Assembly (NCBI GenBank): GCA_033032865.1
Contig: JAWHQI010000202.1
Location: forward strand, 3,224,001-3,288,000
Direction: 5' to 3'
Source of the DNA: Dactylorhiza incarnata
Lineage: Eukaryota; Streptophyta; Magnoliopsida; Asparagales; Orchidaceae
Length of the DNA: 64,000 nucleotides
The stretch's first letter is position 1. Every line of letters starts with the position of its first letter. The translations under genes and the position numbers were made by a program. Shown in pieces: positions 20,597 to 33,517 of the stretch. The notes under the pieces were generated by a model, which searched no databases, was not told the DNA's origin, and saw only the letters and a program-made list of their open reading frames with translations.

Positions 20597-21836
20597 TTGC
20601 AGGTTAGTTCAAGTACCAGCCTCAACCAAATATGGTACTTGGACAGTGGGTGCTCAAGGCACATGACAAGAACCAAAAATCTTCTACATGACTACAAAGC
20701 TGTGAAGAATGGACCTAAAGTCATCTTTGGTGGATCTGAAAGAGGAATCACCAAGGGATATGGTATGATATGCAATGGCATAGTTTCAATCACAAGGGTA
20801 GATTATGTTGAAGGGTTGCAACACAACCTAGTGAGCATAAGTCAACTAAGTGATCTAGGCTATGCCATTGAATTCCATAATGACAAGTGCTTGATCAAAA
20901 AGTCTAATGACTTGGAGACCATTCTCTCAGGCACTAGGAGTGGGAATGTTTATTGCTTAGACTTTATATGCAGTAATTCTCTTTCATCTGCATGTCTAGT
21001 AGCTAATGAAAATGAGTCTCTTTGTGTTCAATGGAACAAGAGACTTGCCCACATTAACTACAAGACAATGTATAGACTATTCTATAAAAACCTTGTTAGG
21101 AATAGTCCAAATTTAAAATGTATTAAAAGTGGTCCCTGTCATGCTTGCCAAATGGGTAAGAAAACAAGGGCCACCTTTAAAAGTATTGGCTCCAAAGACA
21201 CTGAAAGATGTCTATATCTACTGCACATGGACTTGTTTGGTCCTTTGCCAATTTAGAGCCTAGGAGGGAATTTGTATACTTTGGTGATTGTTGATGATCA
21301 CTCAAAATATACATGGGTATTCTTCCTTAAGAAGAAATCAGATACATTAAATGTCTTTATAAATCATATCAAGCCTATTTAGAATGACTTACAATGTGCT
21401 ATGGTCAGGACTAGGACTGACCATGGTACGGAATTCCAATCAGAAGCTATGACAAGGTTTTGTCAAGAATATGGTATAACCCAAGAGTTCTCCTCCCCAA
21501 TGACTCCACAAAAAATGGTGTGGCTGAGAGGAGGAATAGAACCTTGATAGAAGCTTTAAGAACAATGTTAAGTGACTCCTCAGTCCCAGAATACTTCTGG
21601 GCTGAGGCAGTCAATACTGCAAGTTATGTTCTTAATAGGGCTTCCATCAATAAGGTTCATGGAATTACTCCCTATGAGATTCTGAAAGTTAAACAACCTA
21701 CAATTTCATACTTTAGAATCTTTGGTTCAAAATGCTACATATTAAATAATGGAAAATCTCAATTACCAAAGTTTGCAGAGAAATGCAATGTCGGGGGTTC
21801 ATGTTGGCTATAACTCACATAGTAGAGCTTATAGAG
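20597..21836 (+). pseudogene. Protease and integrase N-terminal and core of C, cut by F
   Basis: The open segment starting at 20597 has the protease site WYLDSGCSRHMT, the LQHNLVSISQLSDLGY block and the zinc-binding LAHINYKT...CHACQMGKKT. It then enters the integrase core with the Asp of MDLFGP. After a stop at 21254 the frame continues to the Asp of RTDHGTEF. A one-base loss in an A run near 21518 shifts frame to the Glu of NGVAERRN. The frame ends at the F insertion (21837) and resumes as RVYNMKTH at 31119. Integrase inserts the cDNA; this copy is broken. Confidence 0.9.
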
Positions 21837-23476
21837 TGTAACATCCACCAAACAACTAGAACCCTAGAGTTATTTTGTAATGACTAGGTCATGACAAAAT
21901 CCTAGGAAGCTTGAAGAGACCATTTGGCCTTAGCCAGGAAGAAGGAAACTACAGTGGTCTGCAAATAGCAATTTTCAGTTAATAAGCATAAGGTTGGACT
22001 TAAGGGCCTCACCTTGACCCTTTGACCCATAGCATACCTAACCCTTTAGGGGTCCCCTTAGAGCACCACGGACCCATTGGGGTCAACCAAAGAGGCCAAA
22101 TGGACCAAAGTCAACCCTAACACCAAATTGGTCAAAGTAGCCTAATTAGGGTCAATCGACCTCCACCATGCCCAATTGACCTTTCCCCTACCCTTATAAG
22201 GTTATTAGGGACCCAATGGGCCAAAAAGCCCCATCATGGGTCCACCAATTTGGCCAATTTGACCCAAGTCAACCATAGCCCTGTTTTGGTCAAATTGCCA
22301 TTTTATGGGTCAATTGGCCTCCACCTTGCCAAATTGACCCTACCTGGACCTTCCTAACCCATAGGGGAGTCCAATAGGTCACTAACCACCCATTGGGGTC
22401 AACCCAAGTGGTCAATTTGACCAAAGTCAACTTAACCCTAATTTTAGGTCAAAAGTCACTATTTTGCACAAATCAAGCCCAATCCACTTGAGCTAGGGCC
22501 AATTGGAGTAGCCCATTATCTTAGGAGGCTGATAATTACTAGGAGTTACAACTCAATTTCTGTAAATGGTGACTGGGAGAAAGAAATCTAATTTCCCCCA
22601 AAAATGGAGGAGAGAGAAAGAGAGGGATTATTGGCATTCATGGCCAAGGGAGGCCAATTGATCTCACCATTGATGGTGATTCATCTCCCCTAGCTGTTAA
22701 AAGAAGTTTAAGGGGTTTTTCAGCCCACATGGGGGCTGAATTGGGAGGTTTCCACCATGGCCGAAAATGGCCATTAATGACCTTCATGGCAATTGATGTC
22801 ATGGCCCTCCCTCTCCCCAAATTGGCTAACTTAAAACCATCAGAGGACTGGGAGGATTGTTTTCCCCCATCACATGAAGGAATCGAGCCTGTTGGTTTGG
22901 AGGATGCAGTGACTCCAAGAGCTTCATGGTCGTCCATGGCCAACAAGAGATCGGCAAGGAATCACCCCTCCATACAGGTCTGGTTCTTCTCCTCTCTCTC
23001 CGTGGATAGATCCCATCAGGTTGTCTGCAAGGATTTGGGCCAATTGGTCCCCAATCGGGGAGGCCAAGAGCTCCATTTTTTGAGATTTAATCCCGCCTCC
23101 ATACCCCTGTTCCAGCCACCTCCGGCCAGCCAACCACCGCAAATCGCCAGCCACCACCTCAACAAATCTGGTGGTGGCATTGGCCGGCCGGGGCGGTGCT
23201 TAGGTGGGCGGGAAAACAAGGATGAAGGAGCTCCAAGTGCGGTTAATCCTGGCCATCGGCCAGAGGAAGAAGACAAACGGATGTCGTCCTTTTCTGCTTC
23301 AAGATCTGTGCAAGATCTTCATATTAAATGTTATGATATATGTATTTCCTTCACATATTTTGCTATACATAGATTAGTTTGTTAAAAATACTTAAGCCAT
23401 CGGATTCGTCGAACTGAGTAGAAGAAGTTCGTCGAATGGAATTTATTCGTCGAACACACCCGGGAGTATCCTGGGA
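21837..23476 (+). repeat. 5' LTR of F, internally deleted and truncated
   Basis: Parallel to 25729-27366 in order and sequence, then jumps: 23461-23476 (CGGGAGTATCCTGGGA) is identical to 30212-30227 in the 3' LTR. About 2.85 kb is therefore missing, and the final roughly 0.9 kb is also absent. Long open frames within it on both strands are low-complexity products of LTR sequence, not genes. Confidence 0.8.
22010..22460 (+). repeat. GGTCAA/TTGACC motif array in LTR of F
   Basis: Some twenty copies of GGTCAA or TTGACC, often as CCAATTGACC or CATTGGGGTCAACC, occur in 450 bp. The 3' LTR has the same array at about 25900-26345 and a weaker one at 28090-28250. Confidence 0.8.
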
Positions 23477-24819
23477 ATTCAAGATCAGAAGAGACCCGTT
23501 TGGGATTGGGACACATGTTGACCCTGATAAGATTGTCATAAAGGGGACCTTAAAGAGTCTAAAGTATGGAGTATATCAACAAGTCTCAAGATAGAACCCC
23601 AAGTCTAAAGTTGTGTGCCCTGAGGATGGTTTACATACTTAGGATGAATATAACATGGAGATATCGAAGATACTTAGCCCAAAATAGATAGTGGCTTATC
23701 TTTTGTTTATTGGGGCTTATCTTTTGTTTATTGTATCTTACCTTTTGTTTATTGGGCAAATTAATTACTGATTTGGGTTTCCTTTAAGATTTAATTTAGA
23801 ATGTGGTGCGTCGTGAACATAATGATTTTGAAGTTGATCATATTCGACGTTACTCGGGCAAAGATGAGATTGTGTAACAGTATCTCCGGAATAATGATCT
23901 GAAGTATTACCTGGACAAGGGAAGGACATCGTAGATCGAACAACGACTTGACCTTAGTTGAAGCATTAGAAATGTAAAGTTGTTAGGTCTGGTCACTTAG
24001 GGATGCGGATGCCCATCTGGAAGTTGGGAACTGAAATTAGGTCTTGCAAGATTTAGTTATATTTCAAAGATCTTGTGGTTTGGGGCTTTCCGAAGTGATT
24101 AACTTATGATTCGTTCAAAATCATGCTCTATCATGGTATAAAATTTGAACTACAATAATAACCCATATACTTTGGGAGCTATGATGATGAATAACCAGAG
24201 ATCTTAGACGATGACTTTTTGGATTTAGAATATAGTGTTTGAGTTTACTATGATAAGAACGATCTAAGTTTATCTTACTTTGGACTATTCGAAAGTGATC
24301 AAGACTAGCATATGTGGAAGTGATAGGCATTTGGTGAAATAAACGTGGTGATACTTCCTTGATGAAATTGACTTGTGAAAAACCTTAGGGTTTCAAAAGA
24401 TTTTACCTATATACCTTATGAATCAAACTCAATATAGAAAATGATTGGGAGCCATCTTACAAACATTGATACTAATAAATATTGGTTAACATATACTCAT
24501 AAGGTTCACAAGTGCACCACCATAAAATTTGAGGATGATTGGGATGCCTGATGATCTGATCAGTCCCACCAATGGTAAGAACTGGATAAGTTGTAGATTG
24601 GAGATGATTGATCATTCAGACGTACTTGAAGGAATAAGAACCTAAACATGCTGAGAAAACATTATAGAAGCATTGTCTACCCATATTAACAAGAGCTTTA
24701 GTCACCGGAAAAAATGGTGTATTCCGGAACACGTATGTCCTCGGAATGAAGAAAGACGTCATAAGTTTTGTGATGCACGGTGAAGGCCAAGTGCAAAAGT
24801 CTTTGGAGAACTACCACAG
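23477..24819. other. Decayed interior of F, nothing recognisable
   Basis: No open frame of convincing length or domain on either strand. By position it should hold remains of leader, gag and reverse transcriptase. Confidence 0.5.
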
Positions 24820-25638
24820 TCTTTAGAATGGAGTTCGAGGACATAATTATGGATTTCATACACAGGTTACCACATCCCCACTCCGGGCACAAGTTCGTTT
24901 GGAACATCGAAAATAAACTGAACAAGGTAGCTAGGGTCACTCCGAGCTGGAAGGACGCTCTTGTTGGTGTTTGATGGGATTTTTTGAGCAGTTTGTCCAT
25001 TATTATGGTGTGACCAAGACGATCGTGTCGGATTGGGATGAACAGTTTACATCTAAAGAGTGAAGATTAGTCCAGGCTTATCTGAGATCTTGGTTGACGT
25101 TCAACACAGCTTTCCACTCTCAGAGGGACGGAGGCACAAGACTCCATTGTCTTGGATCCAGGATTAGGATCCCAAGGCACTCAGCTCAGAATTTATGGAG
25201 GACATAGATACCCAAGTGCGACTGATTTGACTTAGGATGTTGGAGGCCCAGAGCAGCCAGGTCAGGTATTACGATGCGTGGTATTGTCTGGTAGAGTTCC
25301 TAGTTAGAGACCGGGTATTCCGGAAGATACGTCCGATGCAGGGAGTCTTGCGGGTTCGCAGGTAGAAGAAGCTCAGTCTGAGATAGATGGGGCTCTATAG
25401 GATCCTTGAGTGGATCAGCCCATTGGCTTATAGAATGGAGTTGCCGCCGGAGTTAGCGGGGTTGCACGACGTCTTCCATGCCTCCTCCTTTAAGAGATCT
25501 CTACTACGGTCGGAGCAGCGAATTTCTACTATAGGTGGCCCGGTAACCTCTGATCGATTGATTCACCTGAGAGCCACTAGAACTGGTTTGGCTGAGATAT
25601 TCGGTGCTCTTCGAGTCAGAAATAACTTCAATTCTTAG
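24820..25638 (+). pseudogene. Gypsy integrase remnant of F
   Basis: Pieces in several frames match a gypsy integrase: MDFIHRLPHP with the first catalytic Asp, then TIVSDWDEQF with the second, then FNTAFHSQRDG where the family has the FHPQTDGQ-E region. The open segment at 25387-25638 has ILEWISPLAYRMELPPELAG followed by HDVFHASSF, the conserved C-terminal GPxxYRLxLPPxL...HDVFHVS block of chromoviral integrases. The chromodomain that should follow is not recognisable. Frameshifts and stops throughout. Confidence 0.82.
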
Positions 25639-25728
25639 GGGATGTTACGTTCAGTCACTCTCGGTGAAAACCCCGCGAGCCTAGCCTGAATTTTGAGGAT
25701 GAAATTATTATTTTTGTTTATTGGGATT

Positions 25729-28700
25729 TGTAACATCCCCCAAACAACCAGACCCCTAGAGTGGTTTTTTCATGACTAGGTCATGACAAAACACTAGGAA
25801 GCTTGAAGAGACCACTTGCCCTTAGTCAGGAAGAAGGAAACCACAGTGGTCTGTAAATAGCAATTTCTAGTTAACAAGCATAGGGTTGGACTTAAGGGCG
25901 TCACCTTGACCCATAGTATACATAACCCTTTAGGGGTCCCCTTAGAGCACCAAAGACCCATTGGGGTCCACCAAAGAGGCCAAATTGACAAAAGTCAACC
26001 CTAACACCAAATTGGTCAAAGTAGCCTAATTAGGGTCAATAAACCTCCACCATGCCCAATTGACCTTTCCCCTACCCTTATAAGGTTACTAGGGACCCAA
26101 TGGACCAAAAAGCCCATCATGGGGCCACCAATTTGGCCAATTTGACCAAAGTCAACCATAACCTTATTTTGTCAAATTGCCATATTGTGGGTCAATTGGC
26201 CTCCACCTTGCCAAATTGACCCTACCTAGACCTTCCTAACACTTAGGGGAGCCCAATGGGTCACTAACCACCCATTGGGGTCAACCCAAGTGGTCAATTT
26301 GACCGAAGTCAACTCAACCCTAGTTTTAGGTCAAAATTCCCTATTTTGCCCAAATCAAGCCCAATCCACTTGGGCTAGGCCCAATTGGAGTAGCCCATTA
26401 GCTTAGGAGGCTAATAATTACCAGGAGTTACCACTTAATTTCTATAAATGGTGACTGGGAGAGAGAAATCTCATTTCCCCAAAAAATGGAGGAGAGAGAA
26501 AGAGAGGGATTGGCATTCATGGCTAAGGGATGCCAATTGATCTCACCATTGATGAGGATTCATCTGCTCTAGCTGTTACATGAAGTTTAAGTGGTTTTTC
26601 AGCCCACATGGGGGCTGAATTGGGAGGTTTCCACCATGGCCAAAAATGGCCATTAATGGCCTTCATGGCAATTGATGTCATGGCCCTCCCTCTCCACAAA
26701 TTGGCTAACTTAAAACCATCAGAGGACTGGGAGGATTGTTTCCCCCCACCCCCCCCCCCCCCCCCCCCCACCCATTCACTTGATGGAATCAAGCGTGTTG
26801 GTGTGGAGGATGCAATGACTCCAAGAGCTTCAAGGTCGGCCCTGACCAACAAGAGATCGACAAGGAATCACCCCTCCATACAGGTCTGGTTCTTCTCCTC
26901 TCTCTCTGTGGATAGATCCCATCAGGTTGCCTACAAGGATTTGGGCCAATTGGTCCCCAATCGGGTAGGCCAAGAGCTCCATTTTGGAGCTTTAATCCCG
27001 CCTCCATACCCCTGTTTTGGCCACCTCCGGCCGGCCAACCACCGCAAATCGCCGGCCACCACCTCAACGAAGGTGGTGGTGGCATTGGCCGGACGGGGCG
27101 ACGCTTAGGTGGCCGGGAAAACAAGGATGAAGGAGCTCCAGGTGCGGTTAATCCTGGTCGTCGGCCAGAGGAAGAAGACAAACTGATGTTGTCCGTTCTG
27201 CTTCAAGATCTGTGCAAGATCTTCAAATTAAATGTTATGATATATGTATTTCTGTCACATATTTTATTGTACATAGATTAGTTTGTTAAAAATACTTGAG
27301 CCGTCGGATTCGTCAATCTTAGTAGAAGAAGTTCATCGAACGGAGTTTATTCGTCGAACACACCCTGGAGTTTGTCTAACGGATAGCTGATTTCGTCGAA
27401 CTAAACCCGGAGTTCATCGAACAGAATTAATTCACCGAACTGATAGTTGAGTTCGTCGAGCTGACCCCAGAGTTCGTCGAATGGAATTAATTCGCCGAAC
27501 GAATTAATTCGTCAAACTGAATCTGGAGTTAGTCGAACGGAGAGGTAATCAGCTGAACTAGCTGGAGAATTGATTTCATCGAACTGAAGCACGTCATTCG
27601 TCAAATGCAGAACAGTTTTCATCGAACGACGATCGAATTTCATCGAGCGCACTGAAGCACGACATTCGTTAAACACAGAATAGATTTTGTCGAATGCAGG
27701 TTGGATTTCGTCGAACGCAGAGACTTGTTCCAACACATTTTGTTCATACTTCCTGCAGTATTTCATTTTAATTATTAAAAATACTAGAACCCCTCAAATA
27801 AAAAAGTGGTCAACTCCAAAGTTGTAGACCTTGGAGTCTAGTTTGTTTTAAAATTAATTTCACCCCAAAAGGAGTTCTGTAGCTCCCTATAGGTCCATTT
27901 TGGTGGGACTGGTCCCTAGTGTAGGACAACCACCATTTCTTGAATAACTTTTGATTGGTTTATGGGATTGACTTGAAAATTGAAACCTATGCTATTTACA
28001 TATACCCACACATCATACACAAAGATGGGAATTTTAGAAGAACCTTTTTCTAAGGTTTTATAATAATTTCAAAAATCAAATATTAATTATTTAGTGGGTC
28101 AAATGGCCTCCAATGCCCTCCAAATTTTGGTGGGTACCTCTTAGGGTTATCACCTGACCCTGGTAAAAATATCAGCCTTATTGGGACTGATTTGGTTGGG
28201 TAATTTGTCAACCCATATTAGGTCAAATTGGGTCAATGTTAGGGCATGGTGTTTATCTTGGGGTATGGTGGTCAGAACTCATCACCATGAGTTGAAACCA
28301 TGGCCACTGGTTTAGGATAACCTAAAACACCTTCCTGAGTAAGATGGGGTGGTGTAGAGGTGGACATGCCTTAGAACCCTAGTCTTACCCCTTGGGGTGC
28401 ATATATAGCTTTGTGAAGGACGTGAGGTCAAAATCTATAGAATGACCATGGAACCTAGGAGATATGTTCATGGGATGTATTTATGCCCTAGGGAATTCTG
28501 AGAGGATTTTAGGAGAACTTATTCCCCCTAAATTAGGTCATAACCCCTTTAGGTAAACTTCTTGCAAGAGATATTTACATGCACAGATGATCCTGGATGA
28601 AGATGAAATCTTGGTGGTGCCTTTATAATCATAATATTGACCCCTGGTAATTTTTGTATAATTATTTAATGATTTAACTAGTATTTCATTCTCAAGGCAC

Positions 28701-31113
28701 CTATTTTGTCTTAATTTTAAGAAGTATAGATAAGGGTCCAAAACTCTCTGGAAAAATGTGCAACTTGGTGATAGGACATTTCAGAGCATTAGGAAGCTTT
28801 GTGAATTTTTATATAATTTTTGGAAATTGTTATCAGTAGGCTACTTCACAATATGTGCAAATTAAGAATTATTTAGATTAATTATTTCAGTGAGTAAATG
28901 ATTCTCATAAATTTTGAAACTCTGTAATTAATCTTTTATGGACATAATAGAGGTCTGGTAATTTTCCTATAATTTTGGCATAAGTATTCTTGGTAGTTCC
29001 TTCATAAATCTTCAAGTTTGGATAGAAGTTAAATATTAAAAATAGAGGACATTTCCTTACTGTAAAATTGTGATATTCATTATTTACTATTATTTTGGCA
29101 TGATAGATTTATCCTAACTTTATGAGGATCATGTCTTGAGAATACCTTACACTTCATGTTCATATTCATACCTGGCAAATATTGGAGAAATTTAAATAAA
29201 TGTTAAAATGTTGAGGAAAAATATGAGTCTTTGGATTTAGTATTATAATGCCATGATAGTCCTCCAGTAAAAATTTTGTGTCATGAGGATGAATATTTGG
29301 TGTACCTCTACTTGTAAGCTTCATATAGTTAGATGGGTCTGCGTATAGTAAAAATATGAAATTTGGATATTTAGGGGCCTACCAAGTGGAAGTGGCATGT
29401 AGTTGGTGCACATGGTCAGGTTGAAGAGATTGAAGGTCACCTAAAGGAGTTTATGAGATGAGAGTGTGCTTGGAGAGTTAAGGGTAAGGTGGTGTCCGGG
29501 ACCGACGAAAGATCGTCTTTCCCCTTAGAAGGTCATAAAATACGTAGAGTAATTCAAGTGAAATGTTAAGAGGGGTAATCTTATGGGTAGATACCAACAA
29601 CACTAAGTGTCATGAGAGAGGGAACTTTGGGATGTCATCCCATTATAGTTCCTAGTACCGTAGCGAGCCCCTTACAGCATAATCCTCAGGAAGTCCATGA
29701 TTAACCATAAATTGTAGGAGTAATATGTTGTACAAGATTAACTTAATAATGCACACAACCACACCCCGTGGTTACGGGGGGTTATTTGGCTTGGTTGTAT
29801 GAGCAGTAGGCTCGGTGGTTGAAGCAGCGGATTAATTAGTCTGGTGAGCTTGTGACTCAGTAATGCTTATTGGTGCAGACGGGTTGGTCCGGCGAGCCGT
29901 TGGCCCGGAAGGTTATGATGATGGGCAGGTTAGCCTGGGGAGTTTATGGCTCGCGATATAGTAGAACATGTTTGCATGTGTATGAAGGTGGTGGGTCTTT
30001 GGTATTGGACAGTCATTCACACCGACGTCAATACGTTGACTCAGCAAGTGTGGAATTTGCACTTAGCCATAGAAGTCTGGTGGTCCAGCCAGTAAGAGTA
30101 CGCAGATGCTCCGCGGTTTTGCTTTGAGGTGTACTATAGGTCTCGGTTAGGTAGTGTGAATACCAACCTAGAGGTGGGCGAGGCCCAACCCACCGCTTCT
30201 GTTTGCCACAACGGGAGTATCCTGGGAGTCTTGCTAGCTCCAAAAAGGGGGAACTAAAGGTCTGTGCACATAGAGTCGAAGTGTGTGAGTTGCACTTGTA
30301 TGAATATAGCATAAACTGCATAACTCTGTATGTCATGTCATAAATATTGCATTTCAAACCCTACCCCTATCGTATAAATTGGTTATGGGACTTTTTATAC
30401 GATAGGCCTTGCTAAATGACCCCTTGGTCTATAGGTTTGTGTTGGCATTCCTATAAATCAACGGTTACTTTTCCTTACTTACCATTATATGCTTTCTCTA
30501 CTTGTTTACTTTACCTGTTTGTACTTCACTTTATTTACTGCTTCAATTATATATCTACACTTGTGTAGCGTAGAAACATCTCCTGTACCCCTGTGACCTG
30601 CTATTGTTGTACCCCTTGTTGTCCTCCGCTTCATCCTCCCACACGGTGCCTATGTGCCAATGGGGGTGGGGTGGGGAACATAAACCTTAGTCTTTTTGAC
30701 TAACGGTTGGTGGACCATATCATTTTAGGGGATCGAAGAGACTCAACAGCACTAGATTCCGGTACAGATGGAGGCGACCAGTCTATTACAGGAGCACCAG
30801 ATTCAGGAACAGTGAGTGATTAGTAGTTAGCTTCCGCGAGTGATCTTGTAGTGAGGACATGATGTACAGGGCATGAACCCTTTATTATTGTAACTTTGTT
30901 ATTTCAGTTATACCATGTGGACATTTATTATATAGAGCATGTGATTGTGGACTTGAACTTCTTTTTGTTCGTTTATACTTTTCTTTTTTTGTAATCGATA
31001 TGGCCGGCAGGATCGGCGCTTCTTAGTGGCGACCTTCTCGAGTAAAGGTGTCACCGCAAAGCGGCGGTTCTGGGCATAAGACCAAGGTTTTTGAAAAAAA
31101 ATGGGGTCTTACA
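25729..31113 (+). repeat. 3' LTR of F (5.4 kb)
   Basis: TGTAACATCC to TCTTACA, 5385 bp, exceptional in length for a plant LTR. It includes GGTCAA arrays, a homopolymer C tract at about 26742-26773 (five Cs at the matching place of the 5' LTR), the TTCGTCGAAC array at 27298-27735, and AT-rich sequence to 29500. A weak TATATA at about 28399 could be the promoter. No coding function is supported. Confidence 0.85.
27298..27735 (+). repeat. TTCGTCGAAC motif array in 3' LTR of F
   Basis: About twenty degenerate copies of GTTCGTCGAACTGA / ATTCGTCGAACG occur in 440 bp. The 5' LTR keeps only the first few (23400-23460) because of its deletion. The array and some spacers match that in copia element A on the opposite strand relative to transcription. 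Confidence 0.9.
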
Positions 31114-31118
31114 TAGAG

Positions 31119-33015
31119 TGTATAATATGAAAACTCATGTTGTAGAAGAGTCTATGCATGTAGTATTTGATGAGACAAGCCTAATCTATAATGGCTGGTC
31201 TAGCTCTTCAATTTTGACAGGAAATAAGCAGGACATGGAAAAGTTGTCTGTGCAAGACATACCCAGCAGTAGCAAGGCTTATATAGATGCAGCAATTCCT
31301 GAAGAGGAAGAGGTCCAAGGTGCTAAAGACACTGCTGAACCAGCAGAAGTATTATAGCAAGCTGAGGACAGATTGCCTGCAGTTGTAAGACACCTAAGAG
31401 ATCATCTAAGAGAACAAATTATTCGAGACCAGAACCAAGGTATACTGACCAGAAGCAGGGCTCATAATGAGGCCCTATTCTTGAGCTTCTTATCACAAAT
31501 GGAGCCCAAGAAGATTGAAGAAGCCAACCAAGACACCTTTTGTATTCAAGCAATGCAAGAAGAAATTCTACAATTCAAAAGATTCAAGGTATGGAAGTTG
31601 GTACCAAAACATCAAGGACACAATATTATTTGCACCTAATGGATTTACAGGAATAAGTTGGATGAAAATGGAACAATCATAAAGAACAAGCCAAGGGCTA
31701 TAGACAAGAAGAGGGAATAGACTTTGATCAAACCTTTGCCCCTGGTTCAAGGTTAGAAGAAATTAGGCTATTCCTTGCCTATGATGCCCACAAGGGGTTC
31801 AAAGTGTATCAAATGGATGTCAAATCAGCCTTCCTCAATGGTGACTTGAAGGAAGAGGTATATGTTGAACAACCATCAGGTTTTGTGCATCCAACCCTCT
31901 CTAATAATGTATATTTACTTAGGAAAGCTCTTTATGGTCTAAAGCAAGCCCCGAGGGCTTGGTATGAGACATTGTCTAGCTTTCTCATCAAGAACAAGTT
32001 CGTGAGGGGAAAGATAGATAGTTCATTGTTTCTTAGGGAAATAAGGGGCAAGTGTCTCCTAGTCCAAATATATGTTGATGACATAATATTTTGGTCTACT
32101 AATGACAACCTCTGCCAAATGTTTGCCAACCTCATGCAGGGGGAGTTTGAGATGAGCAGTATGAGAGAACTCAAGTACTTTTTAGGCCTCTAAGTGAAAT
32201 AGTCTGATGATGGTATATTAATCTCTCAGACCAAGTACACTAAGGAGCTTATCAAGAAGTTTGGGATGGAATCAGCTTCCACCATGAAAACTCCCTTGGG
32301 GTCCAACATTTCCCTGGACAAGGATGAAAAGGGCAAGGCCTTTGATGAATCCATGTACAGGTGCATCATTGGATCCCTATTGTATTTAACTACTAGTAGA
32401 CCAGATATTATGTATGCTACATGTGTATGTGATAGGTACCAGGCTTGCCCTAAGGAATCTCACTACTCAGCTGCAAAGAGGATTTTGAGATACCTTAAAG
32501 GCAGCATACATCTTGGCCTTTGGTACCCTAAGAACAATGATTTTAAACTAACTGGATTTTTAGATGCAGATTTTGTAGGATGCAAAGAAGACAGGAAAAG
32601 CACAAGTGGCACTTGTCAATTCCTTGGAAGAAGGTTGATATCTTGGAGCAGCAAAAAACAGACAAGTGTGGCAATATCCACTACTGAGTCTGAATACATT
32701 GCTGAAGGAAGTTATTGTGCATAACTATTATGGATTTAACATCAGTTATAGGACTATAACCTCAAGGTAAGTGAGTCTCCTCTCTATTGTGACTCATCCA
32801 GTGCTATCTCTATTGCTAAGAATCCTGTCTCACATAGCAGGACTAAGAACATAGAGATAAGTTATCATTTTATAAGAGAACAGGTTGAATGTAAAGACAT
32901 CTGCCTTGAATTTTTTCCCACTGACAATCAAGTAACTGATATATTTACCAAGCCATTGGATGAAGCCAATTTTAATTCCTTCAAGATTGAACTAGGAATG
33001 TTAAACATTGAATAT
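31119..33015 (+). pseudogene. Reverse transcriptase and RNase H of C
   Basis: The C polyprotein resumes after F. Copia reverse transcriptase is seen through [34 protein letters not shown] and the catalytic YVDD (residues 90-93 of the open segment beginning at 31804). RNase H follows with DRKSTSGTCQFLG, SVAISTTESEY and HSRTKNIEISYHFIRE, ending near DIFTKPLD. Stops at about 31355, 31637, 32191 and 32203 and a frame loss around 31700 disrupt it; two read as Gln codons changed by C to T. Confidence 0.92.
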
Positions 33016-33159
33016 TTCTTTCTTTCAACACTTCAATGTGATGTTACATGTTAAGTTAGGATTCAAAATCTTATCACATCAACTCCTGGTAATAGGATTA
33101 GGTCATAGCACATTCAGACCTCACTAGGATTAATGATCAGGTAATGAGATCAGCTAAAA

Positions 33160-33305
33160 TAGACAGGTCTGTTTCAGCTGAGCTGCTAAAATAGCTGAGA
33201 AAAGTCTCAGCAGAACCACTGAGACTACTAAAACTGTCTCAGCGGCTGACAGTGCTCTGTCCCGGCGTTTAGATTATCGTCTTGGCAGTTCCGCTGAGAT
33301 GGGGT
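33160..33305 (+). repeat. Internal CTGAGAC motif array of C before the third ORF
   Basis: About eight copies of GCTGAGA / TCTCAGCGG, the same motif as the LTR array of C, lie between RNase H and the third ORF. A TATA-like box follows about 55 bp later. Confidence 0.8.
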
Positions 33306-33360
33306 GGCTTCATAATACTTTGTCTAAATGCAACCCCAAATTGATCCAACTCTACATACA

Positions 33361-33368
33361 TATATAAG
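33361..33368 (+). promoter_or_regulatory. Putative internal TATA box for third ORF of C
   Basis: TATATAAG follows the internal array and precedes the ATG at 33518 by about 155 bp. The LTR-like order array, TATA, ORF suggests a separate transcript; this is inferred. Confidence 0.45.
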
Positions 33369-33517
33369 AGCAATTAAATCTAAAGATTAGGGTTAATCTT
33401 CACATAGACTTAATCCATATAAATAAACAATCCTTAATTAGTAAGAGGTACACGACTTTTCTTTCCTATCGGCCGAGATGAACCCCGTCCATCCCGGCGC
33501 CTTCCTCTATAGCAACA

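Larger units (their letters stand above)
21837..31113 (+). mobile_element. Element F: degenerate Tekay-like Ty3-gypsy retrotransposon with very long LTR
   Basis: TGTAACATCC at the left end and TCTTACA at the right end are flanked by TAGAG duplications at 21832-21836 and 31114-31118. The 3' LTR is 5385 bp; the 5' LTR matches it only for about 1.6 kb. The interior (about 2.2 kb) retains only a decayed integrase. TGTAAC starts and the integrase C-terminal block suggest the Tekay/Del chromovirus lineage. Primer-binding site and gag are not recognisable, so the element has suffered large internal deletions after insertion or arrived defective. Confidence 0.85.

Noticed and set aside
22729..23385. 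Long open frame (218 codons) and its counterpart at 26608-27108
   Set aside because: Both lie inside the two LTRs of F, are Pro/Gly-rich with no domain, and have overlapping open frames on the other strand. They reflect LTR composition, not a gene.
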